From Bacteroidales bacterium (GTDB taxonomy: Bacteria > Bacteroidota > Bacteroidia > Bacteroidales > Muribaculaceae): a DNA stretch of 61,765 bases. Position 1 is the stretch's first letter. Each line of letters starts with the position of its first letter. A program made the position numbers and the translations under genes. The stretch is from contig SFNC01000001.1 in the NCBI GenBank assembly GCA_004554255.1, positions 1 through 61,765 of the forward strand. The letters run 5' to 3'. The notes under the pieces were generated by a model, which did no database searches, had not been told where the DNA came from, and saw only the letters and a list, made by a program, of their open reading frames with translations. Shown here piece by piece: positions 8,447-18,300 of the stretch.

Positions 8447-11400
8447 ATGCAATATTCCCAGACCTCTCCCGGGCCAAAACATAAACGTCGTCCCTGGTGG
8501 CGCGTACTGCTTAAATGGTTCGCCCTACTGCTTATGGCATGCCTGCTGTACGCCGGTGGCCTGGTGGCGATTTCGCTGAGTCTGCTCACGCCCGAACGCC
8601 TCACGCCGATTGTTGAACACGTTGCCACAAAAAGCCTGCAGAACTGCAATGTGGAAATAGGACGCGTGGAAATAGGCGTACAGAAAATGTCGCCGTTTTT
8701 CAACCTCAGCGTGGACTCACTCGTCATAACCTCCACGGTAACACGCAATTTGCCGGACGAGGAAAGACGCCAAATTCCCGAATATTCGGACACTATTCTG
8801 TCCATAGACCACTTCAGGGGCGGAATAAATGTGATGAAGCTGATACGCGGAGCCATGGATTTCACCGACGTGACAATCGACGGCCCCACCGCCAACCTGG
8901 TGGTACTGGACGCCGAGCGCAACAACTTCGATATTTTCAAGCCAAGCGAAGAGATGGAGGAGAAAGAGCCCTTCAGCCTCAACGACTTACCCACCATCAC
9001 CGCCCGGCAGCTGAAATTCACCAACCCCAAGCCCATACGGTACTTCGACCTCGTCACGGCCACAGAAATAGAGATGAACTTCGACCAGGTGCTGCTGGAC
9101 GCCAATCATGCGCCGGTGTACAAACTGCGCTTCAACGGCGACCTGGACTCGCCGGCATTTTTGGAATATTTTGACGTCCGCGACCTCACTTTCGGACTCA
9201 ACGGCGATATAGAATGGGACCAGAAGCGTCCGTACGCCGTTGCTATTCACGACTTTACCTTCGGCCTCACCCCGGTAAACGGCCGGATAGACGCCCGCGC
9301 CGACTTTACCGACGGGATGCAGATAGACAGCCTGCGGCTACGCATAAACCCGGTGGAGGTGCGGCGCCTGATTCGCCTGATTCCTCCCGGCGCAGGGGTG
9401 CCCGATGACATAAAGACCGACGCGGTTATACAGGCCGAGCTGAAACTGCTGGAGCCGTTCCGCGCCGCCGAATCCGTGCTGCCCCACTTTACCGCCGAGA
9501 TAGAGATTCCGGAGGCGGCAATCCGCTGGCGCGACCTGATTCTGGACAAAGCCGCGACAAAAATCCGTGTCACCGTCCCGAGTGACGCTTTCCGCGACGT
9601 GCGCGTGGACATCCTCAAGCTGATACTTAAAGGCCGCGCGACAGACCTTAACATAAAGGGTTACGCCACCAACCTCACCGACGACCCATACTTCAGCGGC
9701 ACCATCGTGGGCCACTGCAACCTCAACCGTCTGCCGTCGGCCCTCCGCAACCTTATCCCCGGCACACTCACCGGACGCTTCCGCGCCGATGCCACATTCT
9801 CGGGGCGCATGTCCATGCTCAACCTCTCCTATTTCCAGAAACTGCACGCCGAGGGCAAGGTCAGTTTCAACGACCTTTACTGGGTGGCCCCCGACTCCAT
9901 CACCATGTTCTGGGCCAATAACCCGGTCATAGACTTTGGCACACAGCGCACCCTCACCACTGCCGACAGCCGCCGACTTCGCACCATGTCGGCGCGGATA
10001 ACCGTAGACACCGCCACCATTTACCATAATGTGCTGGACATGCACCTCAAGAACCTGTCCATGGGAATGGCCGTGCAGAACATCGGATACACGGCCAAGC
10101 CCGGCGAAATAGTGCCTATGGGTGGACGTATCGCCTTCGACGAATTCCGTCTAACCTCGCTCTCGGATTCGGCCATGGTGCGCGTGCGCAAGGCCGAGGG
10201 CCTGGCGGCCCTACGGATGCATAACGGCAATGTCCACAAACCGGAATTCGGCGTGAAGCTGATGGTGGATCGCATAGTCACCGGCGACCGCACCACGCGG
10301 TTCTCCATCCGCGACGCCTCCACCACCTTCACCACCTGGCGCGAGCCACAGAGCCGAAAGGCCAAGCAGGTGGCCGCCATCTACGACTCTCTGCGCCACA
10401 AGCATCCGCGCCTGTCGCAGGACTCGCTGATTGCCGTTGCACTACGCATACACGCCATAAAGCATCCCAAGCGCAAGCGTCAGCGCATTGTGGTGGAGGA
10501 TGACTCCACCGAGGTATTCGAGTGGTACACCAACAACGGGCTGAAGCGGTTTATGGCCGCATGGCACTACGAGGGCAAGATATCGTCGCGCCGCGCACGC
10601 CTATTCACGCCCTATCTGCCGGCGAAAAACCGCATGCGCGAACTGGATATCCGCTTCACCAACGACACCGTGCGCATAGAGAATGCGAAATACAGCCTCG
10701 GGCGGTCGGACTTCCGCATTGTCGGCGAAATCACCAATGTGCGCCGTGCCCTGTCGTCCACCACCGGACGCCAGCCGTTGCGCGTACACCTTAAATTACA
10801 GTCCGACACAATTGATGTGAACCAGTTGGCGCAGACAGTCTTTGCCGGACAGGCTTACGCCGCGGCCGGCGACTCGCTGAAACAATCCATGAGTCTTGGC
10901 AACACAGACGATGACGAGAGCATGGAAAAAGCGTTACAAACATCGCAAGTCGTTGACAACAACGCCGAAAAGCCGCTGCTGATACCCAAGAACATTGACG
11001 CCGAGCTGAATTTCGCCGCCGACAACATCATTTACGCCGACATGCTGCTCAACAACTTTACGGGCACGATGCTGGCCCGCGACGGCGTGGTGAACATCAA
11101 CGACATGAAGGCCGCCAGCTCCTTCGGCGCCCTGAACCTCTCGGCGCTGTATATGGGCCGCACCCCGCAGACGCTGAAATTCGGCATGGGCCTGAAGATA
11201 GACCGCTTCAACATCCACCGCTTCCTGCGCCTGGTACCGGCCATCGACTCGGTGATGCCCGTCCTGCGCGACTTCGGCGGCATCATCAACGCCAATATCG
11301 CCGCCACCACCGACCTGTCGCCGCGAATGGACTTCAAGCTCAGCTCCATGGAGGCGGCGGTGTCACTGACCGGTGACTCCCTGGTGCTCCTTGACCCCGA

Positions 11401-11971
11401 CACCTTCAAGAGCCTGTCCAAATGGCTGATGTTCAAGGATAAAAAGCGCAATATCATAGACCACATGGCGGTGCAGCTGCTGGTACACGACAATGTGATG
11501 GAGCTGTACCCCTTCATCTTCAACATAGACCGCTACCGCCTTGGCGTGCAGGGATATAACGACCTGAACATGAACTTCAAGTACCATATTGCGGTGCTTA
11601 AGTCCCCGATACCGTTTAAATTTGGAATAAACATAGAAGGCAACCCGGACAAATACAAAATCAGGCTGGGCGGTGCCAAATTCAACGAGAAAACGCCTGT
11701 AAATGTGTCGCTTGTAGACAGCACGCGCATCAACCTTATCCGCGAGATACGCAACGTCTTCCGCCGCAATATCCGCGACGGCGAGTTTGCGCGCCTCAAC
11801 AGCGGCATTCGCGCGTCGGGCAAAAAGAATATGCTGTCCGGCGAAGGCACGGAGGCGCCCATAGACTCGGCTCAGTTCATAGAACAGGGCCTTATAGAGG
11901 CTCCCGAGCCCGTGGAGCCGGAAAATGCCAAAAAGAAGAAATCCAAGAAGCGCAAAACAGAAAAGAAATGA
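8447..11971 (+). CDS. AsmA-like envelope protein
   Basis: 1174 residues. A basic N-terminus (PKHKRRPWWR) and one membrane anchor (about 20-47) are followed by a very long region of alternating beta strands. It starts with the AsmA-like segment LTPERLTPIVEHVATKSLQNCNVEIGRVE and ends in a Lys-rich tail (KKKKSKKRKTEKK). Members of the AsmA/TamB superfamily form periplasm-spanning bridges implicated in phospholipid transport or outer membrane assembly. The start at 8447 avoids overlap with the previous gene. The last codons overlap the HAD gene by four bases (ATGA), which indicates coupled translation. Confidence 0.85.
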   Translation: MQYSQTSPGPKHKRRPWWRVLLKWFALLLMACLLYAGGLVAISLSLLTPERLTPIVEHVATKSLQNCNVEIGRVEIGVQKMSPFFNLSVDSLVITSTVTRNLPDEERRQIPEYSDTILSIDHFRGGINVMKLIRGAMDFTDVTIDGPTANLVVLDAERNNFDIFKPSEEMEEKEPFSLNDLPTITARQLKFTNPKPIRYFDLVTATEIEMNFDQVLLDANHAPVYKLRFNGDLDSPAFLEYFDVRDLTFGLNGDIEWDQKRPYAVAIHDFTFGLTPVNGRIDARADFTDGMQIDSLRLRINPVEVRRLIRLIPPGAGVPDDIKTDAVIQAELKLLEPFRAAESVLPHFTAEIEIPEAAIRWRDLILDKAATKIRVTVPSDAFRDVRVDILKLILKGRATDLNIKGYATNLTDDPYFSGTIVGHCNLNRLPSALRNLIPGTLTGRFRADATFSGRMSMLNLSYFQKLHAEGKVSFNDLYWVAPDSITMFWANNPVIDFGTQRTLTTADSRRLRTMSARITVDTATIYHNVLDMHLKNLSMGMAVQNIGYTAKPGEIVPMGGRIAFDEFRLTSLSDSAMVRVRKAEGLAALRMHNGNVHKPEFGVKLMVDRIVTGDRTTRFSIRDASTTFTTWREPQSRKAKQVAAIYDSLRHKHPRLSQDSLIAVALRIHAIKHPKRKRQRIVVEDDSTEVFEWYTNNGLKRFMAAWHYEGKISSRRARLFTPYLPAKNRMRELDIRFTNDTVRIENAKYSLGRSDFRIVGEITNVRRALSSTTGRQPLRVHLKLQSDTIDVNQLAQTVFAGQAYAAAGDSLKQSMSLGNTDDDESMEKALQTSQVVDNNAEKPLLIPKNIDAELNFAADNIIYADMLLNNFTGTMLARDGVVNINDMKAASSFGALNLSALYMGRTPQTLKFGMGLKIDRFNIHRFLRLVPAIDSVMPVLRDFGGIINANIAATTDLSPRMDFKLSSMEAAVSLTGDSLVLLDPDTFKSLSKWLMFKDKKRNIIDHMAVQLLVHDNVMELYPFIFNIDRYRLGVQGYNDLNMNFKYHIAVLKSPIPFKFGINIEGNPDKYKIRLGGAKFNEKTPVNVSLVDSTRINLIREIRNVFRRNIRDGEFARLNSGIRASGKKNMLSGEGTEAPIDSAQFIEQGLIEAPEPVEPENAKKKKSKKRKTEKK

Positions 11972-12720
11972 TTTTCAAGGACCCATCCGACCTCCAGGCG
12001 GCAGTAAACGCCTATCGCGCCAAAACGTGCACCACGCGACAGCACATCCGTGCCGCGCTCTGCGACATGGACGGCACGCTTTACGACTCCATGTCGCGCC
12101 ACGCAAAAGCCTGGTACAGAATGATTACCGAGCAGGGCATAGCCTGTGATGAAAATGAATTTCTGATGTACGAGGGCATGACCGGCGCGGCGACAATCCG
12201 CCTGCTGTTCCAAAGGGCTTTCGGCACCGTGCCCGATGAGGCGCGGATAAAGGAGCTGTACCACCTTAAGACGCTGTATTTCAGCGAACAGCCCAAGCCC
12301 GACCCCATGCCGGGAGCACAGCACTTAGTGCAGTACTTCCGCAGAATGGGCATCCGTCCCGTTCTCGTCACCGGCTCGGGCCAAACCACATTGTTAAATC
12401 GCCTTGACGCCGATTATAACAATGCTTTCGCCGCCGACCTGCGCGTCACCGCACACAACGTCACCAAAGGGAAACCCGACCCCGAGCCCTACCTTAAAGG
12501 CCTGGAAATGGCGCAGGTATGCGCATCGGACGCAATCGTGCTGGAGAACGCGCCCTTAGGCGTGGAGAGCGGTGCCCGCGCCGGAATCTTCACCATCGCC
12601 GTGGCCACCGGGCCCGTGCCCCTGCAGGCACTGAACGACGCCGGCGCCTCTATAGTGTTCAGTTCCATGCCACAATGCGACAAATACTTCCCTGAGTTGT
12701 TATTCTGTCTGAACACCTAA
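11968..12720 (+). CDS. HAD family hydrolase (phosphoglycolate phosphatase/beta-phosphoglucomutase-like)
   Basis: 250-residue cytoplasmic phosphatase or phosphomutase of the haloacid dehalogenase superfamily. Motif I is DMDGTLYDS near residue 32, motif II is VLVTGSG, motif III is the Lys in KGKPDPEPY and motif IV is VLENAPLGVESG. A helical cap sits between motifs I and II. About 30 extra residues precede motif I. The start ATG overlaps the AsmA-like stop. Substrate is not predictable; position before aroB is not evidence of a shikimate role. Confidence 0.9.
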   Translation: MIFKDPSDLQAAVNAYRAKTCTTRQHIRAALCDMDGTLYDSMSRHAKAWYRMITEQGIACDENEFLMYEGMTGAATIRLLFQRAFGTVPDEARIKELYHLKTLYFSEQPKPDPMPGAQHLVQYFRRMGIRPVLVTGSGQTTLLNRLDADYNNAFAADLRVTAHNVTKGKPDPEPYLKGLEMAQVCASDAIVLENAPLGVESGARAGIFTIAVATGPVPLQALNDAGASIVFSSMPQCDKYFPELLFCLNT

Positions 12721-12761
12721 TATTTATACTTTCCGAATCACTGATACACAGCATTATAGCC

Positions 12762-13835
12762 ATGCACGAGCAGGAAATAATTTTCACACAGCAAGTCAGC
12801 GGCGAGATAGACCGGCAGGTGCAGGCCATGTCGCCGTCGCGGGTCTTTGTGCTCGCGGACAGCAACACGTCGCATTTTGTGCTCCCCGCACTGCAGAGCG
12901 AAAGCGCTGCGGTGCGTAACGCGCAAGTAATAACAATCCCGTCGGGCGACATAAACAAGGACCTGACAAGCCTGCAGAGTGTGTGGAAATCGCTGACGGA
13001 CGCGCATGCGTCGCGCTACGACGTGCTTATAAACGTCGGCGGCGGCGTTGTCACCGACCTCGGCGGCTTTGCGGCGGCGACTTACAAACGCGGAATACGG
13101 TTTATAAACGTGCCGACGACGCTCCTTGGCGCCGTTGACGCCGCTGTCGGCGGCAAGACGGGCATCAACTTAGGCGGCTTCAAGAACCAGGTGGGCGCAT
13201 TCAGCAACGCCTGCGCCGTGATTATCTCCACGACTTACTTCGGGACGCTCACGCGCGACGAGCTGCTGTCGGGTTATGCCGAAATGATAAAACATGCCAT
13301 GCTGACGGGTGCCGAAGCATTCGGCGAGACAATGACTTACGACATCTCCGAGACACCCGGCGACAGCGACGAGCTGCTGTCGCTCTTGGAGAAGAGCGTG
13401 AAGGTGAAACGCGATATTGTCGCCGCCGACCCTACCGAACACGGAATCCGCAAGGCGCTGAACCTCGGGCACACCGTAGGGCATGCGCTGGAGTCGCTGG
13501 CGATGCGGCGACAGTCGCCGATTCCGCACGGATTCGCAGTGGCATACGGCCTGGTGGTGGAGAGCATCCTCTCGCATATCCAGTTAGGATTCCCGTCGCC
13601 GACACTGCATACGCTCGCGGATTACGTAAACCGGCATTACAGTAGCATGCACTTTACGTGCGAGGACTACCCCGAACTGCTGCAACTGATGTCGCAGGAC
13701 AAGAAAAACCGCGATGCGGATCACATAAACTTCACGCTTCTGCGCGACTTGGGCGAGCCACAGACCGACTGCACGGCATCCGGCAAGGACATCCGCGACG
13801 CCCTGGACATCTACCGAGACATGGCCGGAATCTGA
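12762..13835 (+). CDS. aroB: 3-dehydroquinate synthase
   Basis: 357 residues. It converts DAHP to 3-dehydroquinate, the second step of aromatic amino acid synthesis, using NAD and a divalent metal. Diagnostic stretches are the glycine-rich NVGGGVVTDLGGFAA, the PTTLLGAVDAAVGGKTGIN block with its catalytic lysine, and the metal-binding LNLGHTVGHALE and IPHGFAVAYG segments. It is close to the usual length. It starts 41 bases after the HAD stop. No other aro gene is nearby, which is usual in organisms with dispersed shikimate genes. Confidence 0.97.
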   Translation: MHEQEIIFTQQVSGEIDRQVQAMSPSRVFVLADSNTSHFVLPALQSESAAVRNAQVITIPSGDINKDLTSLQSVWKSLTDAHASRYDVLINVGGGVVTDLGGFAAATYKRGIRFINVPTTLLGAVDAAVGGKTGINLGGFKNQVGAFSNACAVIISTTYFGTLTRDELLSGYAEMIKHAMLTGAEAFGETMTYDISETPGDSDELLSLLEKSVKVKRDIVAADPTEHGIRKALNLGHTVGHALESLAMRRQSPIPHGFAVAYGLVVESILSHIQLGFPSPTLHTLADYVNRHYSSMHFTCEDYPELLQLMSQDKKNRDADHINFTLLRDLGEPQTDCTASGKDIRDALDIYRDMAGI

Positions 13836-13837
13836 TT

Positions 13838-14206
13838 ATGGGCCGAGACAACTCCAATAAGCCGCGGCATACCACCGCCGAGCGCATCGCCTTTTTGGGG
13901 ACCTGCGTGGTGGCGTGCATAGCGATAATTTTCACGAGCCTTACGGAGTGTTCGCAGCACGGGCAAGAAGCGACAGCGGCGACAGCGCCTTCGACGTTTG
14001 ATTCGGTCAAGGCGGCGACGGCAGGGCTTCGCGGCGACACCGTGCGCAAAAAGAGCCGCAAAAAACGCGGCGCGAAAAGCGACAGCACACGCCGAAAACG
14101 CAAAAAGAAGACACCGTCGGCGCCGAAAAACATCAGTCCGAAAGCGCGCAATTACTACCTGGTGCCGGAGACCGAAACACCCGCCGACATCAACACCCGA
14201 CCATAA
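13838..14206 (+). CDS. Small basic membrane protein, function unknown
   Basis: 122 residues starting two bases after aroB ends. One membrane helix (about 18-36, FLGTCVVACIAIIFTSL) precedes an Ala/Thr linker and a long Lys/Arg/Ser stretch (KKSRKKRGAKSDSTRRKRKKK) that is probably disordered. No known domain. The tight spacing to aroB argues it is real. The low-complexity basic part may bind anionic envelope polymers, which is a guess. Repeat copy 2 begins 13 bases after the stop. Confidence 0.65.
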   Translation: MGRDNSNKPRHTTAERIAFLGTCVVACIAIIFTSLTECSQHGQEATAATAPSTFDSVKAATAGLRGDTVRKKSRKKRGAKSDSTRRKRKKKTPSAPKNISPKARNYYLVPETETPADINTRP

Positions 14207-14218
14207 GCACGTGTATAA

Positions 14219-14299
14219 GACCCCGTTCCCCTCATCGCCTTAGCGCTTTCGGAGAAAGAATATTTGTTAACGCAGGGGCGGTGTATTTTCGAGGAAATT
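14219..14299 (+). repeat. Dispersed intergenic repeat, copy 2, split by a 27-base insertion
   Basis: GACCCCGTTCCCC occupies 14219-14231. A 27-base insert follows (14232-14258), which includes the mini-hairpin CTTTCGGAGAAAG. AATATTTGTTAACGCAGGGG and the CGGTGTATTTTCGAGGAAATT block then run to 14299. Without the insert it is identical to copy 1 over 54 bases. It lies between the small membrane protein gene and the DUF362 gene, 29 bases before the latter's start. Confidence 0.85.
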
Positions 14300-14328
14300 A
14301 CCCGACTGAAATTTTAAATTAATATATC

Positions 14329-15222
14329 ATGGAACAGAAACCAACAGTTTACTTTTGTCCGCGAATCACCGCCGACAACCTTGTGAATGTGTACAAGGCG
14401 CTGGGCCGTGAGGCCACGGGCCGCGTAGCCATCAAGCTGTCAACGGGCGAGGCCGGCAACCCCAATCACCTGAGCGTTGATGTAATCAAGAAATTCGTGC
14501 ACCTTGTGGACGGCACAATCGTGGAATGCAACACCGCGTACGACGGCCGCCGCTGCAATGTCGCCGACCACCTGCAGACTGCCGCCGAGCATGGTTTTAC
14601 CGCCATCGCCGAAGTGGACATCATGGACGGCGAGGGCGAAATTGAGCTCCCCGTGCGCAACGGCAAGCATCTGAAAGTCAATTATGTAGGCAAAAACTGG
14701 CGGAATTACGACTTTACCGTTGTGCTGTCACACTTTAAGGGCCACCCGATGGGCGGTTTCGGCGGTGCGCTGAAGAACGTGGCCATCGGCATGGCTTCTG
14801 CCGCCGGAAAAGCATGGATACACACGGCGGGGAAATCGCGCAATGTGCCCGTAGACTGGGAAAACGTACCGCCACAGGACGACTTCCTGGAGTCCATGGC
14901 CGAGGCCTGCGAATCCGTTTTTGACCGTGCCGGCGACAATATCCTGTATATCAGCGTCGCCAACAACCTGTCTGTGGACTGCGACTGCGTGGCCGAGCCT
15001 GAGGTGGTGCACATGGAGGACATCGGCATCCTTGCCTCGCTGGACCCCGTTGCGCTGGACCGTGCCTGTGTGGACATGGTGTACAACTCGCCGGACCCCG
15101 GCAAGTCGCACCTTATAGAGCGCATGGAGAGCCGCAACGCCACGCACATCCTCGACTATGCCGAGAGCCTTGGCCTTGGCAAGCAGGATTACACGCTTGT
15201 AACGCTTGAACCGGTGGTTTAA
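14329..15222 (+). CDS. DUF362 domain protein
   Basis: 297 residues, cytoplasmic. It matches the DUF362 core: KLSTGEAGNPNHLS, VVLSHFKGHPMGGFGGALKN and a C-terminal LASLDPVALDRACVDMV segment. Many DUF362 proteins carry a ferredoxin-like CxxCxxCxxxC module; none is visible here, only isolated cysteines such as CDCVAEPE, so an iron-sulfur role is uncertain. Its upstream region is repeat copy 2, with no clear promoter box. A strong terminator lies about 70 bases after the stop. Biochemical function is unknown for this family. Confidence 0.9.
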   Translation: MEQKPTVYFCPRITADNLVNVYKALGREATGRVAIKLSTGEAGNPNHLSVDVIKKFVHLVDGTIVECNTAYDGRRCNVADHLQTAAEHGFTAIAEVDIMDGEGEIELPVRNGKHLKVNYVGKNWRNYDFTVVLSHFKGHPMGGFGGALKNVAIGMASAAGKAWIHTAGKSRNVPVDWENVPPQDDFLESMAEACESVFDRAGDNILYISVANNLSVDCDCVAEPEVVHMEDIGILASLDPVALDRACVDMVYNSPDPGKSHLIERMESRNATHILDYAESLGLGKQDYTLVTLEPVV

Positions 15223-15259
15223 GCCGCTGATTTTATAAGAGTTATAAGGTTTATAAGAC

Positions 15260-15292
15260 GTATAAGTCTTATACAGAGAGAGAGAGAGAGAG
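15260..15292. repeat. Palindrome plus (AG)9 microsatellite
   Basis: GTATAAG-T-CTTATAC (15260-15274) is a perfect palindrome, followed directly by nine AG units (15275-15292). TTATAAG also occurs several times in the preceding 35 bases. It lies between the DUF362 stop and the shared terminator, so length change would not hit a reading frame. Confidence 0.85.
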
Positions 15293-15293
15293 T

Positions 15294-15327
15294 AAAAGCC
15301 CCGGGGCCGTGTGGCCCCGGGGCTTTT
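15294..15327. terminator. Bidirectional terminator between DUF362 and type IX cargo genes
   Basis: A perfect 15-bp stem (AAAAGCCCCGGGGCC with its complement) has a GTGT loop. T runs form at both ends because the stem begins with AAAA and ends with TTTT. It lies between converging genes and can serve both. Confidence 0.92.
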
Positions 15328-15363
15328 GGTGTGTCGCACCGGGAGGTGCGTGATGTTCAGTTA

Positions 15364-18300
15364 TTACTTCTTGATGATGCGTACGGGAGCTGCGTTGTTT
15401 ACAGATACGAAGTATACACCTGCGGCGAGGTCGCCGACATAGAGGTTGAGGCTGTTTACACCGTTGGCAGAAACGGCCTTGACAACAGCGCCATTCACGT
15501 TAACAACACGGAGTACGTTGATAGCGTTTGCGCTCTGAACAGTTACATAATCCACAGCGGGAACGGGGAATACGTTGACAGCATCTGCAGCATCAGAAAC
15601 GGTGATGCTCTCTACGCCTGTGGAGCCCCAGACGCCAAGACCGGTAGTCTTCTCGGCCTCGTCACGGATAACGGGGTTCTCGTCTGCATACACAGCGACA
15701 ACGCGATATTCGGTTCCGTCGTAGGGTTTGTGGTCGGGATAGTAGTAACCTACGCAGTCGGGTTCGTTATTGGGATCTGCGCCGGGGAGCTGACCCTTGT
15801 CGTTCTTGAAGTCGTAGTCACCGGGCACCTTACCGTCGGGGCAAGAATAGTCTTGGTCGCCCACGTGGATGGTGAAGTCGGGGATGTTGGTCCAGTCACC
15901 GCCGGGTTCCTTGTACTGGATCTGGAAGTAAGAAACCTCCTCGGGCACGATGCGCTCGCTGCCTTCCTGTTCGCCGGGGTTACGGGGAGCACGGTCGAAG
16001 TCGATGTCAACACGCCACTGTTTGGGGTTGTCGGGGTTAGAACCGTCGTTCTCGTAAGGTTTGGCAGTGATGGGTTTCACGTCGGGCTCGTAGCTGATAA
16101 CGTCTTTTGCAACGCCTGAGCCGCCGGGACGTACGTCATTGGAGTCTGTGGTGTTCACGTAGTACGGAGTAACAGTGATAGTGTACTCGTCGTTGCATGC
16201 AACACCCTTACCTGTGGGGAGATCACCGGGCTCGTACGGGGGCATCTCGTAGTAAGTCTTGCCGGACTCATAAGGAACATTACCGCTTGCAACAATGTTG
16301 CCCTTGCTGTCCTTAAGCACGTAGGTGTAGAAGCTGGTTACAAAGTCAGTACCCTCTTCCTGCTCGAAAGGACGGGGATACCAACCGTACTGAACTCTAT
16401 AGTGGCTCATTTCCTCGGCAGCGGGACTGTAGTGATTGTATTTGGTCTCCTTGTCGTCGTTGCTGCCTTTGTTAACGAGGACAATGTCGAGGTCGGGCTG
16501 AACGGGCGGGAATTCGTTTTTGGGATAGAATTTGTATTTAGCGAAACGAACACCGGGGATGTACTGATAGATGTACTTAACGGGGATAGTCACACCGTCT
16601 CTGATTTCCTTACCGTCGGCGAAACCGAAGAATGCACCGTTAGAGTTACCGGCGCCACCCATGAGCGACTCCGCGAAGTCGTCCTGCACGTAAGCGGCCT
16701 GGGGCACCATAGCCTGGAAGTCGGCCTCGGTGTAGCTGGTAACGAATTTACGCTGCTGAGCGTCCCACTTACGAGTGGGCATGTCGATACGGAAGTGACC
16801 GGGGTTTTTGGAGAAGTCTGAAGTGGGGTGGATGTAGAAGAGTTCGCGGTTGAATACGAAAGTACCGCCGCAAGCCGAACGCTTCTCAGATTCACTCATA
16901 GACAGGGGAGTGTACTCACCGGTTTCGGCATTCACGTAGTAAACATTGTCCGAACGCATCACATGGAGGAAGTCCTTGCGGCCCTCGATGGGAATTGCGT
17001 AGTTTTCGGTACCGGGAGTAACGGAGGGAGCCTTATAAATCTTCTTGAGTTCCATGGCTCCGCCCTTATAGTCGAATACATAGAGGTCTCTTGACCCGTT
17101 CAGGGGCACGAACAGACGTCCGCCACCGGCAGTACCTGAAGTGTTGAGGTACTGAGTACGGTAGTACTGGGCATCGCCGCGCTCGTCGGGGTTGTGGTTG
17201 GCATCCTGCGAGAGTTTGTAGAAGTCGATTCCGTTGGGGAATGCCTTGCCTACAACAGCATTGGGCGTACCACCGACTTTGCAAGTAACCTGACCGATCA
17301 TGTGGATACCGTCCAGATAACGGTTACCGGCTCCGGAAGCGATACCGAGGTTGTTGTTGGCACGGAGGAGCATGGTGAGAATACCGTCGGCGGGGATAGT
17401 GTCTGTACTTTCAAACGGAGCTTTTGACCAAGCGCCGAATACAGCGAGCGACTGGTTCACCATGGGGTTGTAAGTGAACATGCGGCTGGGAGTGAGACGG
17501 GGGTCATCGGCGTCGAAAGTGATGACACCGCCCTGTTCGCCGGCCTGGATAGTACCGTAAGCGTTGATGGCGGGTTTGCCATCGGGGGTAGTCATGTCGG
17601 TGTTACGGTCGGTGATCTGTGATATGAACCAGGTGGGTTTGCCGTCAACGATTTTGAATACGCCCTGACGGTACATATCACCGCGAGCACCTAATTTACC
17701 CTGACCGAGAGTCATGTTGCCGATAAGACCTTCTGCCTTAACAACATCGTTTGAAAGAGGAGCATACTGGTTTTTCTCGTCGGGGGTAACGATGGGATAG
17801 TTGTAAATGTTCTCCAGATAGTAAACCGTCATAGCGGGGTCGCGCTTGATGGTGGGAGCGATAACGTTTGAATCCTTGTAACCGAGAGTCTTGCCGTCTG
17901 AGCTGGTGCCGTAAGCGCGGATAAAGTATTCGTGCTTGCCATCCTTGAGGTCAACATCGATGTAAGACGAAGCATTGTAGTGAGTAACGATGCACTTACC
18001 GTCGCGATAGATCTCGTAGTAAGTCATGCTCTTTCTTTGGGTAATGGGTTTGAGATTACCGCTTTCATCGAAGTTAGACTTGAGCTCACCTACCCAACGG
18101 AGCGAAACCATGCTACGGCCGGCATAAGACTTAGCCTCGTTGAGCTGAATCATTATGTTCTCTTCGGCGGGAATCACCACGCTGTTGGTTTTGGTGTAGG
18201 TGTATTTAGAGGGTGCGGGAACTGGGAAATCAGTAACTGCGAAAGGAGCTGCAACAGCATAAACTGTGTTATTGCCGTTTACGCAGAAGTATACGTTACC

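Noticed and set aside
14207..14328. Promoter for the DUF362 gene
   Set aside because: No TAnnTTTG box could be placed with confidence; TATTTGTTAAC inside the repeat lacks the right spacing.
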